Positions 35,471 to 49,107 of a stretch of 64,000 nucleotides of DNA are shown piece by piece. The position numbers were made by a program, and so were the translations under genes. The stretch is from Sthenelais limicola (Eukaryota > Annelida > Polychaeta > Phyllodocida > Sigalionidae), in assembly GCA_942159475.1 (NCBI GenBank), contig OW804096.1, positions 106,118,194-106,182,193 of the forward strand, written 5' to 3'. The notes under the pieces are model-generated. The model saw nothing but the letters and a program-made list of their open reading frames with translations, was not told where the DNA came from and ran no database searches. How positions within the stretch are numbered: position 1 is the first letter of the stretch; every line of letters begins with the position of its first letter.

Positions 35471-38400
35471 ATCCCATTTAAGGGTATCTATCCAAATCTC
35501 GAGGCCAGCCCCACACCACAGATCTACCACCTGTTGAATTCTGGCGCAAGATGCCCTTCTGTTTACCGTCTATTTAACGCAGTTGACATCTGCTACTAAC
35601 AGTTTATTTGACCAGTTGAGATGTGTTTACCTCTTTCGGACAAGGCACTTATTTGGAAAATGACTACTGTATATAAATAGTTCCTCCGCTTGACAATCAC
35701 TTCGACACATCTTACTGCTAGCTATACTGAACAGAAATATATACAATATGGGTGGTTTAGTTCGTTAACACAAATCCTTCAGTTTGAAAGCAAGATTTCT
35801 CGAGAGACACTTCTACCCTGGCAGTGAATATTAGTCAATGAAATGAGGCACAGAGAGGAATATCACTCCGTTTTATTGCCGCGGGAAAACAGTTAAAGCA
35901 TGGATGATTCCCGTTATACTGGGTTGTGAACCATAAAGTACCTATGGCCCGCAACATCGAGAACTTGATTTTAATTACAGCACCCGTGTGCGTGTCTTTT
36001 ATGCGGACCACAATGTCTTGAATACAACTCAAGTGAATAGGGGCGGAATGTGGGAGGTTATACTTAGGTCCATGGGAGCACATCTCGAGGAAGACGGATT
36101 CAATCCCCCTCTACAATGTCTACTCATATTTGGTCCTCCTCATTGTGCCCTGTGTGCATGGCTGCATTCAACAATCGTACAATGCTTCTGCATTGCTCTT
36201 CTCCTGACCCCCACTTTTAGATATAAATCTAATGAGTTGACATTTCAATACATGGCCCCAAGTTTCACCTAGCGGAACATCGTTCTGCTTTTTATATTTT
36301 CCCATAACGATTCGTCAGATGGATGTTGACCATGCATTTCATTTTGTAAGATCCATCTAAAGTTAAGTGAATCAATGCTAATACACTAGGCAACAAGTGT
36401 CATTCTAGCAATGACACGAAAATGGATTTCACACTTGGGTTGTTTCATGACATACCCTTTGTACTGTCTAGGGGAGGGGGACATAAACTGGTCAGTAAGA
36501 CAAAGGCTGTGGTTAGACATATAGGCCCATATTATAATGTCATAAACGTGACTAGCATGTACTTTGTAAAGAGACTCTTTTATTGTCTACTTTACATACA
36601 TGATTATGTACCTTGCTATAAGAGATTATACTTAATGTTCCCATACCAGATTCACCAAAATTGATGAGATGGAGAGGTTAGATTCACACAATGAACAATT
36701 AATTCAGATGAAATAATGTTACCCCCCCCTGAAAACAGTGCCAATAACGCGACCCTGGCATGATATTTGCATTAATTACCATCATTATCTTTTCCATTAC
36801 GCATGGGACAGATGGAGAGTGTAGAAACATGCTATGCACTCATGCCGATTATTTCAAGCCAGGACTTCTTATTTCTAGCATAATATGCCATATAGTGATA
36901 TATCATATTACAGGATAGTATCCGGTACCAATGGGATGTATTAGCCAAGAATACCTTTCCCATATTAAGCTTTATTAGAACAGTGGTGTGTAACACCTGA
37001 ACATTTTGTCCAAATAATAGAAAGAAGAAGCAACTATTAGTGAAGATGGGCAGGTGCGATACCATAATACATGTAAGGCACAAGGCTGGGAGAAGTAAAT
37101 GCATACCAGTATATTAAGGAAATCACGCCGACGATGCAGATGGGCGCTCGTATGCCATCAGGTGGGTGATGTCCGCGCAATCAAAGAGACATGGTATGGA
37201 TCATGGTATTCAGGCTCATTATCATGGACATTATGATCTACGTAGACATAACTCAGATATGAGTAAATCCCATTTGATTGTCGGACCTGTCAGTGATGTT
37301 CCTAGAGTGTAACATTAACAAGTTACAGTGGGTTGATAAAAGTAAGATTATAGCGTTTTAGCTTCTTGTGAGCCGTCGACCGCTAAATGCTGTAAATTCC
37401 TCAATATGAAATGATATTCATTCAAAAGGGATACAGGAACATTCATCAACCCAAAACAGCATTTGCTACAAGGAATTCCTCGATTTTGTTAAATATCGAA
37501 TAAGTATTTGTCAAAGTGGAGTTACTTTCGTTGTTATTTATAATACGTGTTGGTGGAGGCTTGAAGGGAAGGAACGGATCTGGACAAGATCGGTTCTAAT
37601 GGTATCAATCATTTAATGGTACATAGGAAGTGGTGCTGCGGGAAATACCTCAACAAAAGGTTGTGGTGGGGAAATGAAGAGTGAATCACCCAAGAGGGAG
37701 GGGACGGACATACATTAGCTCATCAATACCCGATAATCATTAAGGTTTTAAATGACCGATCGATTAAAGTATTCATACTAATGGCATTTCTGTCATCAGG
37801 TCCATCTCCAGCCATCATTTGTGTTCATGGGACGTTGAAATATACCATCAGCAACATAAGGATAGATACGCAGCTTTGGATCACTGGGACTCAGTATATA
37901 TATATGCGGATCCCTGTAGAAATCCAATGTAGGTCAATAGTAAAACCGAGGCCATTACCATTAGGGTGGACAATGGATGTCACCAAAGTTGTTAAATTGT
38001 GCCTATAAACCGATTCTTAAGAGCTTTTGGCAAACTAAAGCTAAAACGCAAATTCAGTACTCAGTACTTTTCATAAGAATATCGACCATCCTTCCTACAA
38101 CTTTTAAGGTTTCTGCTTTTGTTTGTTGCAGTTGAAGATTTTCAGGAAACCTTCCGTTGTTTATTTGACCTGAAGCTAGTCACCAATTTCTGCCTACCTT
38201 CGGACTGATATATGGTTTAAAACGTTATGGCCGGTGCCCAGGTAGGTCATTTATCTTCTGAGTCACCAGAAGAAGGAGAAACCGGCAAGGCTGACTGACC
38301 CCTTCATTCAGAATGACCAATGGACGAGGCCAGCCATAAGACAGCTGCCATAGGACTCAGACAATCGATGCCATATGATAGCAGTCAAAGCTAGGAGCTC

Positions 38401-39482
38401 GTGGTTATAATGAGAGGAGAGATAGTATTTAAAAGGGCTTGAGGATATTTGCGTGGGTTACGACTGGTATTGTTTCCAGAAGTCCTATATCATTATCCCC
38501 TGCCCCTACAGGACCCCATCGTGTGGTCCCCACCGGGGGGACACGTGGCGCCTGGGAGGGTTAGCAACCCTTTGGGGTGAAAATACCCGTTGTTGTCTCA
38601 CCTGAACAGGAAACTGTGGTCACATTAGAAATTCTAAATAGCCTCTAGATCCCTGTTTTTCACTCGAGGCATTGGTCACACATCACCTGCGGAAGGCTGT
38701 CATTATTTTCTGACATCGTGCTATTATCAGTTAAGAACATACAGATCATTAATCATTCCCCTCTTCCTGGTTTTCCTAGAAGTGCTGACGCGTTACCTGT
38801 AAACGCATATTAATCTGCTAGGTCAGCTGGAAGTAATCCTATTTGGGGGTGGACCAGACCATGCCACCAACAACCCCGATAGGGCCAATATCGAGGCATT
38901 ATTTCAGGTGACCTGCGGGTTTACGATCAAAGTGAAACGACGCCTGTAAAACGTGAGAATCGTGAGAAGCAATAACAAGAGCACGGTCAAACACTCCCCA
39001 AGCTATGGTTACTTCTTCAGTCGCTAATCTGCCTTGCATGCAGTGTTATTTCATCCTGAAAATTACAGATTTGAAAATAACAAGCAACGAAGGCAAATCT
39101 GGCCAGGAACAAAGCTGGATTTTGGGGGCCCGCTTCACACCTGGTTCCGTGGATAAATGAAATTGATGTGGTAAAACATCTGTGAGGGCGAGAGGCTAGA
39201 TGTAAGGAATGCCCAGCCCCGTCAATACCTGCCATTTTTCACAACTCATTTTACCACATTTTTCCTCGCTGGAGGAGAAGGAAAGAACATGTGTTACGCT
39301 TCAACCCTCAAGATGGATTAAGACGAGTAGGATCCTTTGCTAGTTAAAAATGACTATCACATTGCAGACGCGTTTAATACATTAGCAATTTGTCAAGCAA
39401 CCTGTGAAAGTATGCTTGAGTATCTATCATTGCCTTAAAACATAACAACACGAAACTATTCGTTATGCATCCTTAGTTACAG

Positions 39483-39517
39483 CAACGAGTTTAAAACACC
39501 GTGTTTTAAACTCGTTG
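39483..39517. repeat. CAACGAG-ended palindromic insertion, copy 1 (35 bp)
   Basis: Two perfect 17-bp complementary arms flank a single central C at 39500. The ends are CAACGAG and CTCGTTG. The 7 bases before it (39476-39482) and the 7 after it (39518-39524) are both GTTACAG, a perfect target-site-type duplication. The inner part of the arms is A/T-rich (TTTAAAACAC). Confidence 0.85.
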
Positions 39518-41488
39518 GTTACAGAGTTGACGTTTCGACAACGGTTTTTATTTATACAGAAGTAATTAATATGATTATACAGTACATCCAAGGCCACCTA
39601 CTGATTGTCTGATGGCCTTTCCAGCCAACCAACGAGGATAGAATGAAGCTCGAAGCCGACTACAGTACGGATGGCGTACGCTCTTGCAATACGATTAGTG
39701 GATGGCTCAGCATCCCTCAGCCTTCTTTCTCAAAGGCTACTGAATTTAGAAGGCGGATGCCACTGCGAATCGGGCTATACGCCCCGAGATTTCTTACTGT
39801 ATCATTGTGATAGATCAAGCTGTACTGTCATTCTCTTTAATAAGACTAGACAAACCCTACCGTGAATCAATTTACAGGTTACTTTGTAATGGTCCCATTT
39901 ATCACCTGTATGTGAAGGCCATGCAATCGCATAGAACATAGAGCATCACCTACACCAGAGATGTATTTGTACCTTGGGTTCTATAAATATATATCTTAAT
40001 TGGGAACATATAGTCGGGGTAAAGTATACTGATTCAAGACCCACATTAATAAAGAACCAATTGGCACAAATACTGTAACAACCCAATCCAAATGCATCTG
40101 TTTGTTATCATGCCCTCGTCAAGGCAAATAACACATGAATAACCATGACAGTGAACAATGACCGGCATCAGATGAAAGAGCACAATGAAAGGTAGTAATC
40201 CCTCTGAGGTCAAATTGGTGAGAACGACAGCTCAATCTTGTCTGGTATGAAGGAAATCACGATCCCATGCAAAAACCCACAGGTAAACAGTTTTGGGTGA
40301 CCACAGTTTTACATTTCATTTCTTTTCAAACGATTCGCACCTGGCTGGCAGTGATTCATAAAGGTGTGGGAGGTGTCCACTTGGGTGGGATTTAAGACTG
40401 GGCTATTTCCAGGATTGACCACGATGGCAAGCTTTTGTCCAGAGACCGACCATCAAGGTAGTCAACTTTCCCCCTAGCTTTGATGAGGTTAAATGTATTG
40501 TATTTAGCTGACATATCCGCTCACTGTCGAATAGATGTTTGGCAGCATCAGTCAGACCCTCAACAATGACACACTCAGATCCACCAAAAGGTTTGAGGTA
40601 ACAGCTAACTTGGATCGCCCAAAGTATATCATCATCACGTCTAGTCCACTGCGTCCTATTGTATGGTGTAGTACTAAACCAAATAGACTTTGTAGCATAT
40701 ACTGGGTAATCAGGACTAGGGGGAATCCCAGAAATAAAAGTTGTGTTTAAAGTGGAAGGAAAAACTTCCGCGACATCTACTTAAGGGAATTTATTAAAGG
40801 TACATACAATATCTCTCTGTCCTACCTCATACCCTTGGGCCAGCTTTGACAGGGGGGTTAGGACACCTTTAAATACATAGGCCTACTCTTACACAAGAGC
40901 CTCGGTGTTATGCATTGACTTATAATGAAACGACTATGCACTCCGTCCCACCTGTATTGCCCTTTTTCTGAATGGGATTTATTGGATGTCAATTCAAGTT
41001 TGAATGAGGAAGAGAAATGTAAGAAAATATAGGAGCCAGGTGTCATCCTCTTAGGCAATGATCAAAGTGGATTTATTCCCGACACGACTATCGGTGGAAC
41101 TGTAAACCACTTTCATTTTCAACATCAGGCTTTAAAAGATACCGAGGGTGAATTAATCCAACTTGGGATACAAAAGCTAGGGTAATATGGGGTTAAAAAG
41201 GCTCACAAGCCAAAGATGGTTTTAAGATAGGTGAGAATTGCTATATGTAGGGATATTCCAAAGCCTATCTATGCAAGGCGTGGCTCGCAGGCGAAGGTTA
41301 ATCTTTGCCCATCAGTCCAAAGAATTTAAATGAAATTAGGCCTGAAAGCCATACACCGACTAATTCTCGTCTGATTCTTAATGTTCCTATCGGTGGATAC
41401 ATTTGCATCTGATTTAAAGAGTAACTCTCTCCAATATCTAAGCAGAATTTGCAATGAAAACAAAGACATATAACATAAACAAACTTAC

Positions 41489-41623
41489 AAAGCACTCTGC
41501 TGCATCGTCCATGTGCCCCAACTGGAAGCGGTGTTGGTTCTGGAAGCTGGTGGCTAATGCTTTCCTCAATGCATTAGGTGGTAGTGTGCTCCTGTCACTG
41601 TATTGGAACTGTGTAAAGAGAAC
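41489..41623 (-). CDS. USP54: USP54-like exon 2: USP domain, residues 32-76
   Basis: The 45 codons run from VLFTQFQYSD to HMDDAAECF. The ending matches the strongly conserved segment of USP53/54 in which the QLGxMDDAAECFE motif helps form the ubiquitin-binding surface, equivalent to the QxDAxEF motif of other USPs. The acceptor reads TTTCACAG and the donor GTAAGTTT. Phases are 0 in and 0 out. The central QNQHRFQLGHM is close to the vertebrate QDEQRFQLG. It sits between two of the longest introns in the gene. Confidence 0.96.
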
Positions 41624-42944
41624 CTGTGAAATAAAAGAAATAAACTATGTTAGACACAAACAACAAGAGATCCCGGTTACAATAAAAATATGCCCAAATG
41701 AATGGTAAATCACATAGCGGAATAATCGATGGAATCATGGTCCTTTTCTTAAATGCACTTAAATATTCAAGTCTTTTCAATGCTTTTAGTGTCCCACAAA
41801 TTCAACTAACGCTTCTGCGACCACTAAGTGAATTAATTAGTATCATTGACACCCCACCTTTCCGTCAACAAATGAAAGACTACCTCTTAACCTTCCATTC
41901 AATGTCCAGTCCACGGTCAAGAGCCCCTCCTTCCCCACTCTAGCATTGCTATACATAGAGCCATGCACCTGCAAGAGGACGGTAACAATAGCGCCACACC
42001 CACTTCTACCGCTAAAATGGGGAACTAATCCAGCTGGATTTATCTATTTATCAAGATCTTGTACAAAATGTTTTGACCAGAATGGGCCTGCAAACCCCAC
42101 CGAGGGGGAAAGGTCCGAAGGCAATGGACACGCCTTTTTGGCAGCAAGTGACCCTCTGACCCTTTGATGGCCTGGACTTGTTAAAAAGGGCAATGCCCGG
42201 GGGTGTGAAAGATGGGTTTTCGTCTGCAGGTTTTGCACACCTGACTCCCGGACCTAAGGTGTAGAACATACAACCAGCAGATCCCACAAACCAAAAGATG
42301 AGATAACTTCAGTCTGGCCCCTGGATGTGTCAATACTTGAAGCGGAACTCATTTTATGGTTATCCTCTTCTATTGTAGCAGTACAAATAAACACACCATT
42401 AAAAGCCTATTCTGCCCAGCACAGCGCATTTAATATACCACCTTCCACGCCTGTCTCTTGTGCTTTGTGCAGAGATTGCATTTGATAATTTAAGACTGCC
42501 AGAATAATTGATGGTATTTATGGATCTGGTTCATATTGTCAGATGGCGAGACATCTTGGAAGAAGAGGAGAGGGGGAACAATAGGTGCTATACTATAGCA
42601 TATTTACGCTTGAGTAAGTCTCATAACTGGGCTAATAACATACTATTCTCTGAATTCAATACTCTGTAAGAGGGGTCATTTCTACGACTTTATTCATTAC
42701 TGGACATTTATGAGGTGCGTGACACTTTAATGATTTTGACAATATTACACGTAACTATAGTCATTATTTCAGATGTCAAATCCTAGATCTTTAAGTAGTT
42801 AGTTAAATAGCAGCAAATATGCGTAACACAAATGTTATTGTAAGAAATCCACAGGTAATTCCAAAAGTAAATCATCTAATAATGGAACGATGTATGCAGC
42901 AAGGTCTGCACAGATTAAAATTATGCCCTTCGGAGAAACAAGGC

Positions 42945-42960
42945 GGGGGGGGGGGGGGGG
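42945..42960 (+). repeat. G16 homopolymer run
   Basis: Sixteen G bases, then C, then five more G bases. The plus strand could form a G-quadruplex. Such runs are also common sites of sequencing and assembly length error. Confidence 0.9.
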
Positions 42961-45092
42961 CGGGGGCAGGGAAGGTATGGTCTCTTCATAAATGATAATA
43001 GAGACCAACAAGAATACTGGTAATAATAGATTTGTTCATGGCAATAAATTATGATACAATTTATACTGCCTGGATACCTACTTGGAACCAATATATCAAA
43101 GTTTTAAATGAGATAGATCATACAGGTGCACTGGACAAAAGGTGGCAGAAAGGGGGAACACCTAACATGAAATCATCCAGATAAAAAATCAAGTCGAGCG
43201 TAATGGAAGGCAAACAAAGCTGGAAAAAATATTGAATCTTCTACAAACAGACATGGGTCCGTGCACAGCATTCATATGTGGAATAATAAGTAAAGCATTA
43301 CCATTCTTGGGTCGTTGTGTGAGAGGGAGAAAGGATCAAAGCAGGGACGTATTTACCAGCTAGATGATGCCTCTTACACACAGTATTTGTAATGCGCATG
43401 AAACATGAGTAACTGTTGTAGTTTGGGCCACTTCGGCCATGGTTAAAAAGCGGCGAGGGTTTGTTGAACATTGCCATCGTTTAATTTTCATGACCCAAAG
43501 CAGGCTAGTGGTGTGAGGAATGCCTGTCTTTGTGCGCATTTTAGATAGATAGGGAGAGGCATATTATGAACCATTATTATAATACGTGAGTTTTCAACCT
43601 CCATTTCATAAGGGCTGTCATTAAAATGTGCATAGGAAAGGTCACCCGGTACAAAGACCCATCTATTCTGTTAGATATTTTATACTGGATATATACAAAT
43701 TTTAAATTGCATATATTACTTGGTATATGAAGTAAGATTGGGGTCGTGAATGGAGGCAAAGTTCCACCGTAAGTCATCAACAGGGTCTTGGGATACATTC
43801 CCATTTTGACTTCTAAATACATATGATACTGAGGACCTGGGCTGGGACGAAGTGAGGGGAGATATAATTCGCTAGTGTTTGAGGGAAAGAGGAGGCGAGG
43901 AAGATGAGGTTCACTAGGGGTTACATCTCATGAGGGGCAGAGATATCTTGAGAACAGGTAAAGGCGCATGTAGTGTGGGTTAGGTTCAGTTCAGAGTGTG
44001 GTATAATGTCATGTGAATATCACGTTTCTCTTCATGGTACCACGCCATACAAAATAAGCTCGTTGAATATTCCCATAGATATATGGCTATGCTGGTGGCG
44101 GGATTTTCGCATGAAACAGATAGTTAGAAGATCATGAGGTAAAGGACAATGGGTATGCCAAAAATGTCGGGAAGTTAGTTTTGCACTAGCCCTCATGTAG
44201 TAATTATGATTCACCTGAATATGTGTACACATAGACAAATATCTAGTCTTAGTTGTGGGAAAGGTTTAGCCAACATACCGTATTGCATGTAAGTAGTGAC
44301 AAAGCAATCCCAGGCATGTTCGAGTTAGATCTCTATACACAATGCTGAATATTAACATGCGAAGAACAATGCTACAGTTATATGTTTACCAATACCAATA
44401 CCTAAAGTCTTTTAATGTCACGCAATATATGAATCAATAATAGTAAACATTTTCAACAATCACTCAATTCATAATTTCAAATGCGATTTGGGTGGAAAGA
44501 AAAAAAATAAATATAGAAAAACTAATTTGAAAAGACAGGAGTATTAGTAGTAGTATTAAGAGGTTTAGAGTATTAAAATGACATTGCGTTTTATTCATGA
44601 ACTTCAACCAATAAATTAAATTCAAACTTCCTCTCGATCAGCCATGTTTGACCCATAACATTCAAACACATGAGAGATCGCATAACGGGACAGGGGTCAA
44701 GCAAGAGCTATTTCTGTCGAGAGGCACACTTCGAACTCGCATCTGTTTCCATAGAAACTGACCCCCATCAGTCTGCCAATGTGAGGAATGCTAGCAGTGG
44801 ACAATAATGAAGTCCAATATACAAATATTAGTCGTCACCTCAAAGCCACATATACCTTGCAGCATGACGGTACTGCTGGTCATGCAGCCCTGCCCAACAG
44901 GATCGCTGCAAGATAACACCAACTAAACTCCCACACATCACCTCGCACTGGGCGGACTTCGACAAGAAATCTGTTACTGTGTTAGGAGAATGCCATGAAA
45001 AGTGATACATTTCCAGTTACATTTCAATATCATCAACAATAGGGAAACTATTTTATGTATTTTACTGATGACGTAAATGATAATGTTACCGT

Positions 45093-45106
45093 CCCCCCCC
45101 CCCCCC
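45093..45106 (+). repeat. C14 homopolymer run
   Basis: Fourteen C bases followed by a CACACCCACGCGCCCCGC stretch. The run is G-rich on the minus (transcribed sense) strand of the host gene. Confidence 0.9.
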
Positions 45107-48100
45107 ACACCCACGCGCCCCGCAAAAAAAAGAAGAAAAGAGACACAAAAAAAGGCAATGAACATGTTTCTCTGGAAGTTTTGGTGTGCATGTTTCTAGA
45201 ACTGCAACAAAGCAATGTAATTCTTTCCAGTTTGGTTTGTGGACACAAAGCATTGAAGACTTTGGTCTGTCAGTCACGTAAATAATAACCAAGCTCAGAT
45301 AACACTTGACTTCAACCAATCATTTCTAGATAATAGAGGCACGCGCTTTGGAAGGGAAAAAAATTGTTTGTTGAATATAGCCCTTGTGTCATCGAGCACA
45401 GCGGTCTGTAAGTAGATCATCATTGTTTGACAATATGTTCTCTGCCATTCTCCACACACAACGCCCCACTCGTGCCAACCTCCTGAAGAGTTGCATTCAA
45501 ACCCAATTTAATTACAAATTTGCTTAGATCATCCTTCAGTGTACTTTGTCATTATCCCCTCGTGAGGCATAAATCATTAAAAATAAATAATAAAAAAATC
45601 AGTGGGCAGGTAGGTCGGACTTACTGAAGTGACAGGAGCATTGTATGGCAGAGGTTAGTATAGGGGCGGATGTGGTCTCTATCAAAGCAAGGTAAAAAAA
45701 AACAGGGTATGTCGAAGCGTGCCCAAGACAAAACCTAAGTCTGCGAAGGGAAAACTGAAGACAGACGTATTGCCAAACCACATCACGACTTCAAAGCCGA
45801 GACAAACATCTCCAGGGGATGCCCTCTATCTTGGTCTCATTAATCTGTGCAGTGAGGAGTAAAGTGCAGTGGTTCTGCCTGGCTGACTATCACACTTGCC
45901 CGCGGGTGCCTGGGCCAAAGGTATGTTTAGACATTAAGCATACTTTTCCCGTCCAGCATCAATGGAATTTCAGAGGATGATCATGGCGGAGATGACAGCT
46001 AATGGGGGTTATGCATCACCTGATGATGATCTTATATAAGAGTCAACAAACTCAAGGTATTGGAAGCAGCAGCTGGTTATCAACATGGAATAGTTTACAA
46101 AAAAGCAAGGGAACCTTGATATGAAGACTGAAAGCAATCGCAACTTATACCGAGTTTTCTCTATGCATGTCTTATATACATATATGGGCGGGAAAATTGA
46201 GATATTAGATATATATATGTGAAAATATAGAAGAAAACCTCTTTTGCTGGAAGGTAAGACTGCATGCAGTCTGAAGTAATCGACCCGACAGCAGTGGCAC
46301 ACTTCACAAACAGAGAAAGGGCCTAAAAACATAAGTTTGTTTCAAAATTACCAGGCAACCCCCAGGGGGACATATGCCTGAATAGATCCTGACAACCGGC
46401 CTCGTCCCATTTATATAATTGCTTTCAGATCCTTGTAAGTGTCCGTCTTCGTTGGCAACACCCCTCCAAATACGACCAGTGTTTATCCGCTCAAAAAGAT
46501 TGTCCGAGATTTCAATCTAATGTGCCCAGCGCTGACTTAACTTAATTTTGGCGGGCGTTTTTCCAATGGAATCAATAAGGTTTGAAATCCAATGTTTGCG
46601 CCTGGTCGATTACTACATGTTATTTTTTTTATTTATCAAAAGCAAACTGGACAATTTGCAAATCATGTTTGCTTGACCTAGTTCTATACAAAACTCTCAT
46701 TCCGAATATTGTTATTGAAGTTATGATCTAATACACACTCCCTAATTAATCTGATATCAAAAAAGTAATTATTGAAAAAGGAACTGGGGGAGAAATCCAG
46801 CTGTTGCATTGACACCTAGTGGAGGAGAAAAGCATAACATTCACATTCAGGTGTAGTTTTTATACGCGTATATTCCTAGACACGCACAACTAGTGCAACC
46901 TGAAACGAAAGCAAACTCGCAAGGGGGTCTGAAATAACAGGGTTTTTTTTACCATGGCCTGTTATGGTAGTCCAAGGCTACATAATAAATAATTCTAAGG
47001 GGTGTTGTAGCCCTCCATAGCCACTAAAACCACGCCTATTTGGGTATCATCTATACATATTTATTCTCTGGTTCTTCGCCCAGTTCTTTAAAGGCAAACA
47101 AATAGTGTTTCACACATATAACATCACAGGCATTCTCAACCAAAAAGGCAGTGTCCCTGTGAATCGTTGGATAGATTATAATAGAGCAAGAACCTGCACA
47201 GATATACCAAAGTAGAGCTGAACATGTGTTCCTCATCGTAAAACCCTATCTCAAACTCCCCTTGCTCGATTGCTCGATCCTCAGGTGGTCTCATCTGGGA
47301 CTAAATCTTAATAAGTACTGAAATATATAATTTCTCGGGAAACCTGATCTACAGCTATTCAACCGAAACCAGGCAAACGGTTCTTATGTCAGAAAACATT
47401 TCTTGGACATATTTGCATTGGTTCAGTATGAAATATACAACACTCCTGTCAATAGAGATCATATGTGTATGCGAAGGAGAGTGGTCTCTAGAAACATTAC
47501 CATCGGTGCAAAAGGCCAAAAGGTTGAACCCTTGGAGTGTGTGGGAATGGATGTGGAAAAGTTAGTTAAATGTGTATCTATAGCACCTGCTGATACAGAA
47601 CATGAATGTAAGAGATCACAACTACATGGAATGGTTTAAGCAAAGCAGTAAAGACGAACCGAAATTGAACTAAGATTGTTAATTAAAAGATGTCCCAGGA
47701 ATAGAAAATGTCTTGTAAAGTCTGATTAGAGGTCCCCAGTTACAGAAAGCAATAGCTTTCAGCTTTCAGGCATTTATTCCACAAATGTATTCATACCCAT
47801 GACGTACACACAGCAAGACCCGAGATGTGTTACAACCCCCGACAATAGAACTCACTAAGGGTTTGAACACCTGTTTATGTTCTTAAATAAGGACACACGT
47901 CCATACTCTCCTGGAAATAGTCTGAACGTGGGAGGAGGCGTCGTTAGGTCGTGCCGGGTAAGCATTTTAATGTTCAATCCAAATCTCATTTCGGATAAAC
48001 GAGTTCGAAACAGGCGGGAGAGAAAATTGGCAAAGTAACCTTTGGCACGAAGTCAAAGTACAAGTATAAACCATTCAGAAGCCAGCAGCCCTCACAACGG

Positions 48101-48248
48101 TAATAATTGAACAGATGAAATATTAGTCAAGGAAGCTTACAATCGGAAAGTCCTGCATACTTGTGTTATATGTGGATAAATGTATATGCACTGTCAAGTA
48201 ACACTAGCTACGTGGTTAAAATATCACGACTTGTCAGTGTTTACTTAC

Positions 48249-48341
48249 CTTAAGGGCGCAGAATATGCAGGAGTTGCCCATGCAGGCATGGCCAGATAAA
48301 AGACGGAAACTTCGCCGGAAGACATCGAGATGCCATAGAAC
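48249..48341 (-). CDS. USP54: USP54-like exon 1 in window: USP domain, residues 1-31
   Basis: The 31 codons start VLWHLDVF and end CIFCALK, closely matching the part of vertebrate USP54 that directly follows the catalytic Cys box. The acceptor is a pyrimidine-rich run ending TTGCAG and the donor is GTAAGTAA. The exon starts and ends in phase 0. It carries Cys20, Cys25 and Cys28, a cysteine cluster typical of this subfamily. The preceding exon, which should end in the Gln of the conserved NSALQ-type motif and carry the catalytic Cys, is not visible in the 15.6 kb upstream. Confidence 0.95.
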
Positions 48342-48447
48342 CTGCAATATGAAAAAAGATAATAAATAAATATTTAAGATATTGTAAAATCGTATTTTCA
48401 CCAAGTAAATTACGCATGAAAAAATAATATTTCGGAATCACACGTTT

Positions 48448-48561
48448 GCTGAAAAAAAAGATAACAGTATTTTTCGTTGCAGTCATGACAAAATCATAAA
48501 ACATGACATCTTTCGCCATTCTATGTTATTATTCGCGATGCTCTCTAATCAAAGTATCCCT
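48448..48561 (-). repeat. 114-bp dispersed repeat, minus-orientation copy
   Basis: This is the inverted partner of 51855-51968, lying about 3.3 kb away and about 100 bases upstream of the first exon in the window. The T run at its end is read on the minus strand as a pyrimidine tract plus CAG, but the exon's own acceptor is the later one at 48342-48343. Confidence 0.85.
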
Positions 48562-49107
48562 GACGCATATGATTTATCACAAACAGAATGACAAAGACAA
48601 ATTTGCGTCACGCACATCAGATTCGTTCGTGACATGCAATTGACAATTAATAACAATTAGTGGTTTTCCCTCACACTAAAAAGTATAGATCTGAGAACAT
48701 TTCAGTGATGCCTAATAATGCGATAATGATGAGTCTAATGCAGACTGGATACTTTCCCAAGTAACTCTCTGAGGGTACCATGTCTCACATGGATCATAAC
48801 GTATCCTCATTTGACAAGCTTGATTCATTATCACTCGGGCATACATATGTGTGCACAGGGAAGAGGGATAAGATATGAGGGACTCTAAATGAAAATATTC
48901 ATATAGCCGGGAAATAACACTTTGATGCATACAAATACGGCGAAACAAGCAGATTGATAACAGGACCACGCTTGGGTAGTCTATCGTTTAATTAAGTCTA
49001 ATTTACACCGCGACCTTTGATCATCTGAGTGATACGCCGGGAGAGAGGTAGTAGAGATCATATGGTCATGATCCATATATGATTATCATTGAAAACCAAG
49101 AATGCAG

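Larger units (their letters stand above)
33881..41488 (-). other. Intron between exons 2 and 3 (7.6 kb)
   Basis: No exon is recognised here. It contains two of the four CAACGAG-ended palindromic insertions (35445-35470 and 39483-39517) and a small hairpin with AGGAAGTG/CACTTCCT arms (35193-35212, approximate). A GC-richer patch around 38500-38590 contains short inverted repeats. Confidence 0.7.
41624..48248 (-). other. Intron between exons 1 and 2 (6.6 kb)
   Basis: No coding exon is recognised here. Visible items are a 16-base G run (42945-42960) and a 14-base C run (45093-45106), both on the plus strand, plus AT-rich stretches. The open frames around 45050-45320 are shadows of the C run and its flanking A/G-rich sequence. 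Confidence 0.7.
4299..48341 (-). other. USP54: USP53/USP54-family gene locus (partial, 13 exons found)
   Basis: This is the span of the recognised part of one split gene. All thirteen exons are bounded by AG acceptors and GT donors, and every junction keeps the reading frame (donor phases in order: 0,0,0,2,0,1,0,0,1,1,2,1). The joined product has about 1,686 residues here. Its first ~340 residues resemble the USP catalytic domain of vertebrate USP54 and USP53 almost end to end, and the rest is a long low-complexity tail as in that family. Family knowledge: USP53/54 proteins are cytoplasmic and junction-associated, were long annotated as inactive deubiquitinases, and have more recently been reported to act on K63-linked ubiquitin. 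Drosophila echinus acts in eye patterning and cell death. The exon with the catalytic Cys box and the start codon is not in the window. The 3' end is also not established. Confidence 0.93.

Noticed and set aside
44045..44070. CTCGTTG near 44055 and similar single ends near 13140, 39631, 49830 and 61336, checked as further members of the CAACGAG family
   Set aside because: No partner end within reach and no matching 7-bp direct repeat.
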